This document shows positions 50,158 through 60,868 of a stretch of DNA of 64,000 nucleotides, piece after piece. This DNA is from Dryococelus australis. Lineage: Eukaryota; Arthropoda; Insecta; Phasmatodea; Phasmatidae. The position numbers were made by a program, and so were the translations under genes. Within the stretch, counting starts at the first letter, position 1. The number at the start of each line of letters is the position of its first letter. Location of the stretch: positions 232,553,178 to 232,617,177 of the forward strand of contig CM057009.1 in the NCBI GenBank assembly GCA_029891345.1. The letters are read 5' to 3'. The notes beneath the pieces are model-generated. The model was not told the DNA's origin and did not search any database. It saw only the letters and a list, made by a program, of their open reading frames with translations.

Positions 50158-51746
50158 AAACAAACTATTGTGCTCTTTGGTGATATTGTCCGAAAAAAAC
50201 AATGAAAATATAATTATAATAATTAATTCATATTTTGAAGAAAATTTGTGATCACCGGGTGGACACACTACAGAGCACGCCTGATCATATTATCCAGTAC
50301 TTTACACAAAATATATTTTTGTACAATAAAAATGATCACATAATTTTGACCCAGTTGGTAAAATATTTATTTATTTAAGAATTTCCTAATTTTGAATGAC
50401 CTGTCTTGTAATATTAGGCACGAAAAATTACAATTTTTCATATTTATTGATTGTACTGATTTTTAACCTTGAAGTGTATTTCATTACCGTAATAGTGTTA
50501 TTAGAGAAAGAAAAAAAGTTGGCGAGGCGTTTTCTGTGCGGTGTTTCGAACGTTCTTGTCCGATAAATACTTAATTTATCTCTGTATTCCTATAGATTTT
50601 CTTCTAAATATCGCGCAATATGTTGGATTTATTCTATAAATAGTGTTGCAGTACTGCACGTGGGATTTTTAGGGAGTTATTTTGTACAGCGCTGCCAATA
50701 TTAATGCGATGTACATGGATGTCAACACCTAAGTATTTATTGGCTTAAGTTATTGCCGTTTATTTCTTGGCGTTGGTTCACAGCATTGTTTAGAAACTAC
50801 TATGTTGTATATTGATGTGATTTATATATATTTACACAGTCTGGCAGTCCTATAACATAATTTATTACATCACAAATACAACTATATCGGCTTAAATAAG
50901 TATGTGCCTATGCAAGCAACAATCTCCCAGCAAAGCAAATAAATCGGAAATAAATCGGAGGCAACTATGGAACCTAATATATAAAGAGGTGGGTACAAAA
51001 CAATCATTCGCTGCACCAAATAACAAACAAAATACAAATCAACATATTTTTAACCAAATGAGCCCGGATAGATAAGCAGTACGTTGTCTGCACTTCGCTT
51101 ACAAAAATATTCCCACTTATTTCTCATAACATTTTGGATACTATTTTTAAAAGAAGTGCATGTGAAGGCCTGTTTTGTGTTTATAACAAATTACAATTGG
51201 TGAAAAGGGTCACAACTTAGAGAACTATCAGAAACATTTTATTTTAAAGTAGCGGCGGAAGGTTTTCATATTTCAGTTTATATTTTCCCATAGTATAGGC
51301 GGCAAAAGATGGGCTAACATTCTATAAGTGATGAGATAAACAGTTACTTTTTATTAACTGTTCTATATATTTACTCTATGGTTATAAGGATGAAAGTTAC
51401 ATTAAATTAACTGATTATATAATACGATACTTTTTAATGACTTATTTCATATAGCATGAATTATACTATTTAGTCGCTAGAATTTGAATAGCCGTCATAG
51501 TTTTCTTTAAATTACATATAATTATTGTGGTTACATTAAGTAATTATGTTTATTGAACTCACAAGATGTGTTCTCAAGTGTAAAAAACTACAATTTTTCA
51601 TGCATACGGCCGTTTACTCCCAATTCCAACATTTTTATTTTGCTTTTGGTAAAAACGAAGTCAATGTCTTTAAAGAGCAGCAATTTTTACTCTTTTTTTA
51701 GGTTTATATTACAATTTAACGTTCCTTACGTCCTTACCGACTGACA
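50158..51746. other. AT-rich non-coding stretch
   Basis: Only short AT-rich open frames. No conserved protein, tRNA or promoter pattern is recognised. Confidence 0.5.
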
Positions 51747-52342
51747 TTGTTAATTTCCACAGAATTTTCCTGTGTCAAATACCACGCACACTTATTCGTA
51801 TCGCACATTTGCGTGAACAAGTCGCAGTTAAACATACTGTTTTTGCAAAACAATTTGCGTGTTCATTAAAGCCTCAAGACTTAGGCATCCTACAAACCAC
51901 CATATTATACCGGTCAAGTGTTTACTAGCACACATCCAATCCATCTCGTGTCTCGGCACGGACTCTCACAGCCGACTGCCCGACACACAAGACGCGCCTA
52001 CCACACGATGCAAAAGCGAACTACGTTGCTCGCAGTGCTGCCTAGTGGCAATTCCTTGAACAACAAATATTAAATATCCAATATCTGACAAACAACTAAT
52101 CGTAATAAAGATTAAATTATAACCAATCGAAGATATGTAATAAAATATACGTAGAAATATATTGCAAAATATTGCACACTAGAATAAATATTCATACATA
52201 TACATAAAATGTGATAAATAGGGCCAGCCAGGATAACAAGAATAATTAACGATCGTTACATTGCAAGTACAAGACAGAACGGCCAACTATCGCAGATTGG
52301 CACTAAGCAAAAAATAACCCTGTGATGATCAAAGTCGTCACA
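51747..52342 (-). repeat. 3' LTR of fossil E
   Basis: On the minus strand this begins TGTGACGACTTTG immediately after the purine tract and runs about 0.6 kb. It includes a GC-richer middle (51950-52035). The far end is placed at a CA near 51747-51750 by eye only, and no second copy exists in the window to confirm it. Confidence 0.5.
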
Positions 52343-52514
52343 ATTATTCCCCCTTAAAACATGGGGCTACCTAAAAAAAAAGTGCACTTATTCATCACTT
52401 CAATAGAAGACTCAATGACAAATATTAATCACTAGATTTACAAGCTATCACAAACCAATGGACCAAGTTGGACGTCAACGAATAGCACCAAACATGTAAA
52501 GATGTATAGCCCCT

Positions 52515-52558
52515 AACACACACACATACACACACACATATATATGTATGTATGTATG
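52515..52558. repeat. CA/TA/TATG microsatellite
   Basis: A compound short repeat of ACAC, then TATATA, then TATG units, located between the 3' LTR and the integrase remnant of fossil E. Confidence 0.9.
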
Positions 52559-52904
52559 GATATGTGTGTGTACAAGAAATATATAAAAGTAAGGTATTGT
52601 TAACAACAAGGGAAGAGAGCATGAAAGTATGTCAACTTACACTCAGTAAGAAACACGTCCCAATGGCCATACCAGCTCAGTTAAACCAACATACTATTGT
52701 TACTTATTGTCATTACACAGTTACTTGTCTTCTGTCCTACAATATTTCTATATCTGTGACAAATTAGCCTTTTTTTATAACATAACTATTAATCGGGTGG
52801 GATAATAACACAGTAACTGTACACAGGAAACGTTCAATTTTAAATGGAACATGATAGGCCATAGCTAGTTTTTCCGAAAAACGATTCACTTGTTTACTTT
52901 ACAC

Positions 52905-54938
52905 ATATTGGTGGCAAACAGCTAGCTCACCAACCTGAAAGGTATTATCAACTATATCGGTATTATACCTCCTTGCCATCGATTTCCTGGTTTTTTCTAA
53001 ATTCAAATACGTGGCATTCCAATTGTCTTCTAATTCACTATTATTGTTACTCTCCATAATTTCAGGGGGAATGCCCCACACGTTCAACAGAGGAACCGGT
53101 AGCTCATGGCCCAAAAATATCTTGCATACAGAGAACCCAGTGGCGCTATGGGGGATGGAATTAAAGGCAAGATTTAATCCTGGGAGATTTTGGTCCCAAC
53201 TACAGTAGTCCATATTATGGATAATCCTAAGCGCCACTTTTACATTCTTATTTGTCCGCTCAACGATATTGGGGCAAGGGTAGTAGGGGCTAGTGGTGAT
53301 ATGTTTAACTCCCCATTCCAAAACATAGAACCTTCATCACGAGTTACGTAAAGTAAGTTAACTAGCATTGTCGGTCACTATTTGCTCGGGAGCTCCAAAC
53401 GTCTGCCATACCTTGTTTACAAGGGCACACGCCTTCATGTCTCGCAACAGAATCATAAAAATTAACTTGCTAAACCCATCTACTATAATTAACAGACAAT
53501 TATTGCCATCTCGGAGGGTGGTAAGGGGCCAAATATATCAAGAAATACTTTCTCCCAAGGCCTGGTAGGAATCTTAACAGAGTAGTGACCAACTTTGCTA
53601 TTAAGAGTCTGCTTGGCCAATTGATACTCATTACATTCAGATACAAACTTATCTATTTCACGACCCATATCAGCCCAAAATAATTCCCTACATGACACTC
53701 TCCATTCTTCTCTACCTCTAACACCTGAACTGTCTAAGAAATGGCCGTCACGTTTTCAAACTCAGAGTTGTCATACAGCCGGAATAAACAGTCCGCTATC
53801 ACATTGTCTTTGCCTTTGATGTGGATGATGTAAAACCTGGAATTATTCAATTTGGCAATCCAGCATCTTATTTTGGCAACTTGTTTTGCATGCGAGTACA
53901 ACCAAGTCAAGGCCTGATTATGAGTGTGTAAATCAAAAACTTGGTATTCGACATAGGTGGCAAACTTTTCCACTCCCCATACACAGGCAAGCACTTCCTT
54001 CTCAAACACACTTAAATGCTGTTCGTAGTTATTCAGAGAGCGACTCGCACAAGAAATGGGTTTTAAACCCTGACCACTGTCCTGCAACAAAACTCCTCCA
54101 AACGCCAATGCTGATGTGTCTACTTGCAAAACAAACTTTTTAGAAAAGTTGGTGTGAGACATGACATACTTAAGATCATCAAACGCTTTTTCCTGCAGTT
54201 CAGTCCAGATAAACAGGACATCTTTCTTCCTTAATTTACTAAGGGGAGCACACAATCCTGCGTAACTTTCAATAAACCTGGAAAAGTAGCCCAGCATCCC
54301 AAGAAGTTCATAATAACATTAACATTTTTTTGGGCTTAGAAATTTTACTATAGGAGCTATCTTATCTGGGTCCATAATGAGTTTCCCCTGAAATAGAATA
54401 AAATCAAGGAATTTTATTTCTGATTTCCTCAAAGTAACTTTTTCCAGGTTGACAGTGAAACCCAATTTTCTCAATTTCCTTAAAACTAGCTCTATGCAAT
54501 TAGGTATTTTTCTACATTTCTGGAATAAATACATGTGTAATCTTAAAATAGAGTCAGATACTTGAAATGGTATTCCTCAAGGGCCTTTTGTAAGATTCGA
54601 GACAAACACTGGCCCCCAAAGTTAACGCCATGGTACCCTGTTCCACTCGTAATGGCTCCAGGGAGTCACAAAGGCCGTACAGGCTATACTCTACTCGGCG
54701 AGTATACACTGATGAAAAGCGGCATTCAAGTCAATCACAAAAAACACTTCCGCTCCCCCGAAATATTGCCCGATATTTTCTACATTGGGCTTAACCTTCT
54801 TAAGTTGGTGGTAATTAATAACTAGCCTATATTGTCCAGGTTTTTTCTTGCGTACAAGAAAAGCTGGCGATGCATAAGGTTAAATTGAAGGCCTAATTAT
54901 ATTTTGGTCGTTAAGCTCTGCCAAAACGTCACGCATAA
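52905..54938 (-). pseudogene. pol: RT end, RNase H and integrase remnant of fossil E
   Basis: On the minus strand from right to left: RT palm and thumb pieces (with PASPAFLV-like and GQYRLVI-like blocks, then a DFILFQGKLIMDPDKI block), RNase H with FVLQVDTSALAFGGVLLQD and ISCASRSLNNYEQ, the integrase zinc head and GPLPPSE core start, and a distal core block GVKHITTSPYYPCPNIVER. The tail includes an LFLGHEL-like motif. This is Gypsy pol, responsible for cDNA synthesis and integration in intact relatives. Several breaks are present. Confidence 0.85.
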
Positions 54939-55112
54939 CCCAGCAAACACAACCTGTCGGCCGGGTGTCGGCAAATTGTAGGCCCGATATCTGTATGTTG
55001 GCAACTGTCATTTCAATACCAGAATATAGCGTGATGTCTTTTTTGAGATAGATTGCTAGCCGTTAGAAAAATGACAATGGCCCGTTGTATTTTTTAGGAT
55101 AACAGATGGATA

Positions 55113-55343
55113 TCACCGAAAATATGTCGGCATGATATCGCAGAGCAAACATGTTACAAGCATCTTAAACTGCTTCTGGGCCGATTCCCATACACCATCT
55201 TTGTCTTTTCGGTAAGCTGGCATTATCTTATTTATTCCGGCCCGGTAATGTTTTCCAGACAAGACTCTTTTATCACAATTAAGATATAAATATGATGTCT
55301 TTTTGCCAACAAACTTTTTGAAAGTATCTTGAATAGGCAACAT
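55113..55343 (-). CDS. 76-codon frame inside the CCCAG element, unassigned
   Basis: Starts at ATG and encodes a basic product with a KYRAGINK-like centre (HYRAGINKIMPAYRKDKDG) and a Cys pair near the end (CLLC). It is bracketed by the related strings GTGATGTCTTTTTTGAGA (about 55030) and CATGATGTCTTTTTTGAGA (about 55362). It could be a captured fragment of a host or transposon gene, or chance. No family is recognised. Confidence 0.2.
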   Translation of the reverse strand: MLPIQDTFKKFVGKKTSYLYLNCDKRVLSGKHYRAGINKIMPAYRKDKDGVWESAQKQFKMLVTCLLCDIMPTYFR

Positions 55344-55659
55344 GTTAGATAGCTTTTAATGGCATGATGTCTTTTTTGAGAACATGTGTTAACCGTTAGC
55401 ATGTTTTTTTGTTATTATATATATGTCATGTGGTTGCCCATGGCATTTGTTTACTTAGAATTTTTATTTAATTTGTACCATCATCCGACTGATATATTAA
55501 AAAATAAAAACTATTTTGTTTGCAATCCTCTGAAGAAATAGTTTTTAAATAATCCATGTTTAAAATTATTTGTTATATTGTCATGTAATTTATATATTAA
55601 TAATAATGATTTGTGTGATGATATATTTTTAATTACTGGAGCTCATCAGCAACTTATCC

Positions 55660-55727
55660 TGTGGTGTGTAGGTTAGCATGATCGACTGATAAATCAAGTG
55701 TTTTAAGTTCGAATCCCACACTTGTCA
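55660..55727 (+). repeat. tRNA-like patch within the CCCAG element
   Basis: GTTCGAATCCCAC matches an RNA polymerase III B box. Upstream, TAGGTTAGCATG loosely fits an A box about 45 bp earlier, and GTGTG/CACAC can pair across the patch. Arm pairing is poor, so this is a tRNA relic or SINE head, not a functional tRNA gene. Confidence 0.35.
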
Positions 55728-55878
55728 AACAAAAGATTTTTATATTATATAATATAATATGTTGAGAAGTAAGATAAATGAATACGTGTAAAGTGTAAAT
55801 AACTATTATAAATCTTTTTATTTAAATGTTAAGGTTTTTTTCATGGTTATACTGCTTATTTCTCTGTATCATTCCACT

Positions 55879-55965
55879 GCAGGCCCAGCATCGTAACAAC
55901 ATCCAGCCGTCGCAGGCCCGGCATTGTAACGGCATCCAGCTGTCGCAGGCCCTACACTGTCAGCC
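55879..55965. repeat. 33-bp tandem repeat
   Basis: Units starting GCAGGCCC at 55879, 55912 and 55945. The first two differ at about five positions (CATCGTAACAACATCCAG versus CATTGTAACGGCATCCAG) and the third is partial. Confidence 0.85.
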
Positions 55966-56285
55966 AACAGTTAGCCGCTAGTCCATATTTCCATCGGGCC
56001 GCGTCCGGCATAAGACAGCGAGCCGGTATCGGCTGGCTGGAGTTTGTTGGCTAGCTTTTACCGGCCCGATTCTGGCCTATACTTTTCGTGTATGTTAGTC
56101 CGGAATACATTTTGTATCTTGCCGGTAGCAGTACATTGTATTTTTGACACTGTCGGAAAACAGTCAGCCGCCAGTCCATATTTCCATCGGGCCAATTCCG
56201 GCATAAGACAGCGGGCCAGTATCGGCTGGCCGGAATTTGTCGGCTAACTTTTACCGGCCCAATTCTGGCCCGTATTTTCCGTGTT
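55955..56285. repeat. 193-bp direct duplication
   Basis: 55955-56085 and 56148-56285 share CACTGTC, AGTCCATATTTCCATCGG, GGCATAAGACAGCG and TTTTACCGGCCC blocks, about 85% by eye. The second copy contains the right terminus of the CCCAG element, so the subterminal region was duplicated within the element. Confidence 0.85.
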
Positions 56286-56292
56286 TTCTGGG

Positions 56293-56704
56293 AACATCCA
56301 TCTTGGGAGGAGCACATTGATACGATTTTAGGCGGATGGGCGAGTAGTCCGACAACCTAATCTCATAGGGCATGTTACTACAACACCCTAATTTCTTGGT
56401 AATAACATCATGATAACTTTCCAATAAATCATCCAACTTCTGCCTCTGTTCATTGCTGAAAACTTCACCCCGACTTTCAATATTATCACACACCATTCCG
56501 CCCTTTTTACATTTCACTAACTTGATTACAGGACCTTGGGGAACAAACCCAAACTGAAGAATTTCCCTGTGAAAATCCACTCTCGCCTTCGTTTCTCTTA
56601 GGAAGGATAATCCTTAAATTAGGGAGCTCACCAAACCAGGAACAACACAAAATTCTTTGCTCCAAGAGTACTTGGCAATTTTTAAGGGCCCACACAGCAC
56701 ACAA
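56293..56704 (-). pseudogene. pol: Protease-to-RT remnant of fossil E
   Basis: Upstream pol piece of fossil E on the minus strand: an LPNLRIILPKRNEG block, then a linker and the RT entry with LLESYHDVITKKLG, MPYEIRLSDYSPIR and a YQCAPPKM block. The RT palm continues beyond the inserted CCCAG element. The piece ends where an unrelated repeat begins. It is part of a fossil with several breaks. Confidence 0.8.
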
Positions 56705-56833
56705 TGTTTCAGAAATGTTTCAGAAACGTAACATCCGGAACATCGAAAGTTTACAAAATTGTTTCGGAATATAACCGATATACTTTTGTTACTTTTGTGA
56801 TATGTATAAATGTCCTCTTTCAGTTATATTACA
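56690..56833. repeat. Possible end of a second CCCA-type element
   Basis: GCCCACACAGCACACAATG followed by repeated GTTTCAGAAAT/AACG strings resembles the terminus of CCCAGCAAACACA-type elements. It lies where fossil E stops and leads into the 24-bp array. The opposite terminus was not found. Confidence 0.3.
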
Positions 56834-57145
56834 CAGTCATCTATCCGATATATAGCCATGTTATGCAACAGATATGTAAACGTGCTATGTATCTGATACA
56901 CAGCAATGTTACAGAACAGATACATAACAATGTTATGTATTTGATAGATAACCATGTTACATATAAGATACATAACAATGTTATGTATCTGATACATAGT
57001 ATTGTTACATAATAAATACATAACAATGTTATGTAACCAAAATATAACAGTATTACACAACATATATGTAACAATGTTATGTCTTGGATACAAAACCATG
57101 TTATGTAACCGATATACAACTGTCATGTATCCTATGTACATCAGC
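56834..57145. repeat. 24-bp palindromic tandem array, 13 units
   Basis: Units begin at 56834, 56858, 56882 and every 24 bases to 57122 without any insertion or deletion. The consensus joins ATGTTATGTATC to TGATACATAACA, so each unit is nearly its own reverse complement. Units differ by several substitutions each. Because 24 is a multiple of three, long frames open on both strands as an 8-residue repeat, but these are by-products of the array. Confidence 0.9.
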
Positions 57146-57611
57146 ATCATGTATAAAATATTAAATAGTGACAAATATCCTATACCAAAAATGTTACACA
57201 ACAGATTCTTTGTTATTTTAGATCAATTTAATTCTATCTGCCTCCTATGCCGTAGCACTGTTTTAAATACATAACTGTATATATCAGATATAGTTCAGCA
57301 CTGTTTGTGAAACTATATACATTAAAGACATATTTTGATAAAACTGTAATTTGCACTCTAGAATCTCACAAAAGTTCATAATCCCATAGCTATATAACTG
57401 AAGTGTCCACTAATTGTGCCCTTACAGTTAGAGCTTTATGAATTTTATAGCTCAGTGCACCAGTAGAACACAGCTAATATTTTTAAGTTTTTGTCTTTAA
57501 TATACCAGTTGTTTTGTGTACATATTAAAGAAGGTCGAAATTTTTTTTGATGGATGCGGCAATGTGTATATAGGATGTGCTGCAACCGATGACCATTTTG
57601 TGGTATGCTTA
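57146..57611. other. AT-rich non-coding stretch
   Basis: No gene or repeat terminus is recognised between the 24-bp array and the next TIR element. Confidence 0.45.
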
Positions 57612-57842
57612 TAGGCCGTTCACGTGAAAGTGAGCACTTTTTGAAACTGTTTCATCAGATATAATAACCAATAAAACACTTCATTGTGGCATCGGACTTT
57701 GGGTTTTGGGTATTGGTTATGGTGAATGTATACACTGTGTTTATTACTCGCATGGCATTAACAAGAGGTGGAAGGATTTAAATTGGTTGAAAGAAAAAGT
57801 GACTAGGGATTCAAAAGTGCTCACTTTACCGTGCATGGCCTA
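57612..57842. mobile_element. MITE, TAGGCC family, copy 1
   Basis: A 231-bp element with inverted ends TAGGCCGTTCACG...GTGAGCACTTTT and their counterpart at the right (about 33 bp with a few mismatches), flanked by TA on both sides (57610-57611 and 57843-57844). The interior is non-coding. TA duplication suggests mobilisation by a Tc1/mariner-type transposase. Confidence 0.8.
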
Positions 57843-59351
57843 TACCTACATTTTTACCTATTTATTTTGAGACCGAGTAAACATAAGCATTGATGTGGTG
57901 ATCGTGCCAGGTTGATAATAAAACAAACATGATTGATATATGACCATAGATATACGCAACTAAGTGTATGTATCATCTACATCTGTAGAGATATCAAGAT
58001 ATTCATTAATTATAAACAGAACTGAAAAGTTTACATATGTATATTTTTTTATAATTACAAAATGTAAACTTCCTGGCAGTGAAAACTATGTATTTACTAT
58101 AAAATTCCACAACAATAAGTATTCACAAATTACATTTCCTTATAGAGGAAAATGTAACTAGGCATGTAAATTTTGCTGCTCACTAAACATGTTGGCAACG
58201 CTGCATTATCAAGTTAGTTTATGTTTGTCGATACATATCTCAGAAATTATTAATTTTTTTCAAGTAGGCCTATGCCACCATATTGCTTGTCAATGTTCAG
58301 CAACTTGCTCTTTTTTCAGTGAAACAAATCTGAGTGTTTTGTTGTCGTTCTGCACATCTGCACACAAGGCCGGTCGTAAAAGCGTTGTGAGGAATTTGCA
58401 TTAACAATTCCAGCAACATATATAAATCGTAATGGAAAAATATAGCAGAATATAATTCCTATTTGTTTAAGCATCCCTTCGATTCACACACAGCTTCGTG
58501 CAAATTCGTTGAATCAGTGAAGCAATGCGGTACTTTAGCCATGATTATTAGTAATCATTATTACTAGGAATTTTGGAGGGGCTTCAAGTAGTTTTTTGAA
58601 AGAAAAAAAAAGTTATAGGGAGGAGGGTAATCAAGATTGCTTTATTTATACTATAAAATACGTATAATCTACGTAGAATATATTTATATAGGGTCGCTGA
58701 ATTGTTTTACATGTAAGAATACTGTTTGCTACAAATATTTCATGCGTAAAACGTCATTTATATGGTATATTTATAGTGCGGTGCTGAGGTTATACAGGTA
58801 ACAACACAGATATGGAGCAGTGTCGGAACATTATGCAATTCTGGTGAATTACTCAAGGCTTACCTGGTCTATATTGACAAGAGGATAAAACGTATTACTA
58901 GTAGAATAAATATAGATATCATAGATGATAAAGAGCCCCGTTCAGAGACGGTGTTTATCAGAGGCGATGTATAATGCCATTTACATTTGTCAACACACTG
59001 CGCGTCCATGTTGGTTGGTTGATGCAGGTGGATTGTAGGAAATTGCCGGACAGACAACGGAAATTACTTGCGGTTTGATTTGTGTCGTGTGTTGGAGGTT
59101 TCAGATTGACGAGTGCTTAAACTGATGTTTTATTGCAATTCATGTTGTTTGAAGTGTTAAATCTAATAATTGTGCGAAATTACGAGTCTTTCTAAACTAC
59201 TATAACCAGGGAAAAGTTAATTTATATATAATGTTCGATGATTAGTGTGTCTGTGTAGTGTGGTCAAATGGATAGACGTTGTGGTGAGCATATTCATGTA
59301 CACTGTATGAATGGCGAGTGATTAGGTGAGTGTTAACTAAATTAAAGTAAT
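57843..59351. other. AT-rich non-coding stretch
   Basis: Only short frames (for example 57964-58161 and 58189-58404) without recognisable motifs. No repeat termini were recognised. Confidence 0.45.
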
Positions 59352-59570
59352 TTTTCGGGAAAAAATCTTGGAAAGTGGTATAATTTAACTCCAATAATTA
59401 CACAGAACACGAATTTAGTAGGTACATCAACATTTGACCAATAGAAAACCCAAAAACGAAAGTGGAGATGGTTTTGAAGATCAGGGAAATTGTGGGGTAA
59501 AATCAGTGAAACATATGTACCTACATAATGTAATATTTATTCACGAAAACATGTTAAATTGCAAAAATAC

Positions 59571-59970
59571 TGTACAAGTGTAAGCAAACATTATGCACCG
59601 AGCCAGACCAGTGTTCCAGCGACAGCAGGGGAGTAAATATCCAAAACAGTGATTCAAGGTGCGCCGGCATTTTTAAAAAAAAATTTTTTAGGTGTTGATG
59701 CGAAGCGTCATGCATCAGTGAAGGTTGGAGTTCCCCACAAATGATTTTCAAGCGTAGCCCCCTCGCAAGGAAAATTACTGTACAAGCATAGCCTATGCAC
59801 CGAGCCAAAGTCCCAGCACCAGCAGGGTAGTAAATCCCCAAAACAGTGATTGAAGGCACGACGGCAATTTCTTTTAAATTGATGACGTGAAGCATCACGC
59901 ATCTGCGAAGATTCGAGTTTCCCCATAAATAATTGTCATGTGTAGCCTATTTACACTGAGAAATAATGTT
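59571..59970. repeat. 208-bp direct duplication
   Basis: Copies start TGTACAAG at 59571 and 59779 and share ATGCACCGAGCCA, CAGCAGGG, CAAAACAGTGATT and CATCA/GCATC blocks, at about 75-80% by eye. It lies wholly within the foldback-like element. Confidence 0.8.
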
Positions 59971-60118
59971 TGTGTATTTTGCAATTTAACACATTTTTGT
60001 ACTATTTGTAATAAGGCCTATTAATGCAATATTGCATCATGAAAACATGTTTAGTTCCAAAAAAAGAGTGAACTGAATATTACTTAAATTGACAATGTTA
60101 CCAATTCAATTTAGAAAT

Positions 60119-60246
60119 ACGATAGTGGGGAAGACTATTAACTGGAGGGAAATTGAGAGGTAAAAGTTTATAATCAAAATTTACATTTTTGTATTTTTTT
60201 ACCCCATAATTTCCCTTATCTTCATAGCCCTCCCCACTATTGTGTA
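60119..60246. repeat. Inner hairpin of the foldback-like element
   Basis: ACGATAGTGGGGAAGA...GGTAAAA (60119-60164) pairs with TTTTTACCCC...TCCCCACTATTGT (60194-60246) across a spacer of about 30 bp. Both halves are relatives of the outer-arm core, so the element carries four copies of one sequence in alternating orientation. Confidence 0.8.
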
Positions 60247-60657
60247 TGTAGCTTGTATTGGTTGTCTATTTTGTTTATGTTTGGTTCAGTTCTTTTGCAA
60301 TTTATTGTAGTTTCATGAATAAATATTATATTATATAGATATTTTTCACCCATTTTACCCCACGATTTCCCTGATCTTCATAACCTTTCTCACTATCGGT
60401 TTTGGGGTGTCTATTGGTCAAATGTTGATGCCCCTAGTAAATTAACGTTCTGTGTAGTTAGTAGAGGGGGATTATACCACTTTTGGAGATTTTTCTCTTC
60501 AGAAAATCCCCCATTCTTTAGAAATACAAAAATGTATATTTTCATGTAGTATGTGCCTGTAATATGAGTGTGCACAATATTTTAATTAGACACAGAAATG
60601 AAACTTTGATGAGAACTTATTAACAGCATAGGCCTAATCGTATAACAAAATGAGTCA

Positions 60658-60868
60658 TAGGCTGTTCTCAGTAATGTGAGCACTTTCGAAAGTGCTGCTT
60701 GGACTCTACTTTTCTCCTTATTTTGTATTTTTCCACCATATGTAAACTGAACATTTCCATGGACCTGATGACTTTATTGATGCATCAGTCAAGTGGATCA
60801 TTGTTTTTATTAGTGATTATTTTTTATAATTTGATTTCCAAAGTGCTAACTTTACAGTGAATGGCCTA
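60658..60868. mobile_element. MITE, TAGGCC family, copy 2
   Basis: Inverted ends TAGGCTGTTCTCAG...GTGAGCACTTTC and, on the minus strand at the right, TAGGCCATTCACTG...TTAGCACTTT match those of the copy at 57612-57842. The element is 211 bp. TCA flanks both ends. The interior does not align well with copy 1, so the two share termini more than bodies. Confidence 0.65.

Larger units (their letters stand above)
54939..56292. mobile_element. CCCAG-ended DNA element inside RT of fossil E
   Basis: A 1354-bp insert begins CCCAGCAAACACAAC and ends GTGTTTTCTGGG, with inverted ends that stay loosely similar for about 60 bp (a GTCGGCAAATTGTAGGCC block versus GCCGACAAATTCCGGCC). AA follows and precedes it, suggesting a 2-bp duplication. 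RT similarity of fossil E stops and resumes at its borders. Inside are a 33-bp tandem repeat, a 193-bp duplication, several GATGTCTTTTTTGAGA strings, a tRNA-like patch and a 76-codon minus-strand frame (55113-55343). No transposase was recognised, so it is probably non-autonomous. Confidence 0.7.
51747..56704 (-). mobile_element. Ty3/Gypsy retroelement fossil E
   Basis: A minus-strand element keeping protease-to-RT, RT, RNase H and integrase remnants, a polypurine tract (about 52343-52356, AAGGGGGAATAAT on the minus strand) and a 3' LTR starting TGTGACGAC at 52342. gag and the 5' LTR are missing, because the right end meets another repeat near 56690-56704. The RT region is split by the CCCAG element at 54939-56292. 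The frames are broken about ten times besides that insertion. It is an old copy of a lineage distinct from fossil D. Confidence 0.85.
59352..60500. mobile_element. Foldback-like element with nested inverted repeats
   Basis: Outer arms 59352-59504 and 60345-60500 are inverted copies (about 80%), sharing AAGTGGTATAAT, ACATTTGACCAATAGA, GAAGATCAGGGAAAT and GGGGTAAAAT. Inside lie a second inverted pair (59546-59571 and 59974-59999, around TGTTAAATTGCAAAA), a 208-bp direct duplication, and an inner hairpin (60119-60164 with 60194-60246) built from a diverged copy of the outer-arm sequence. No transposase is seen. The minus-strand frames at 59554-59926 fall inside the duplication and look incidental. 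Confidence 0.75.

Noticed and set aside
55660-55727. Functional tRNA gene
   Set aside because: The B box is good, but the T-arm and acceptor pairing fail and the A box is weak. It lies inside a mobile element.
56834-57145. CRISPR-like regular repeat
   Set aside because: Units are contiguous with no spacers, and the genome looks like an animal's.
56704-57201. Long frames on both strands with an 8-residue repeat
   Set aside because: They are explained by the 24-bp tandem array, whose period is a multiple of three and whose units lack stop codons.
59554-59926. Two minus-strand frames of 114 and 72 codons
   Set aside because: Both fall in the 208-bp duplication of the foldback-like element and are not conserved between its two copies.
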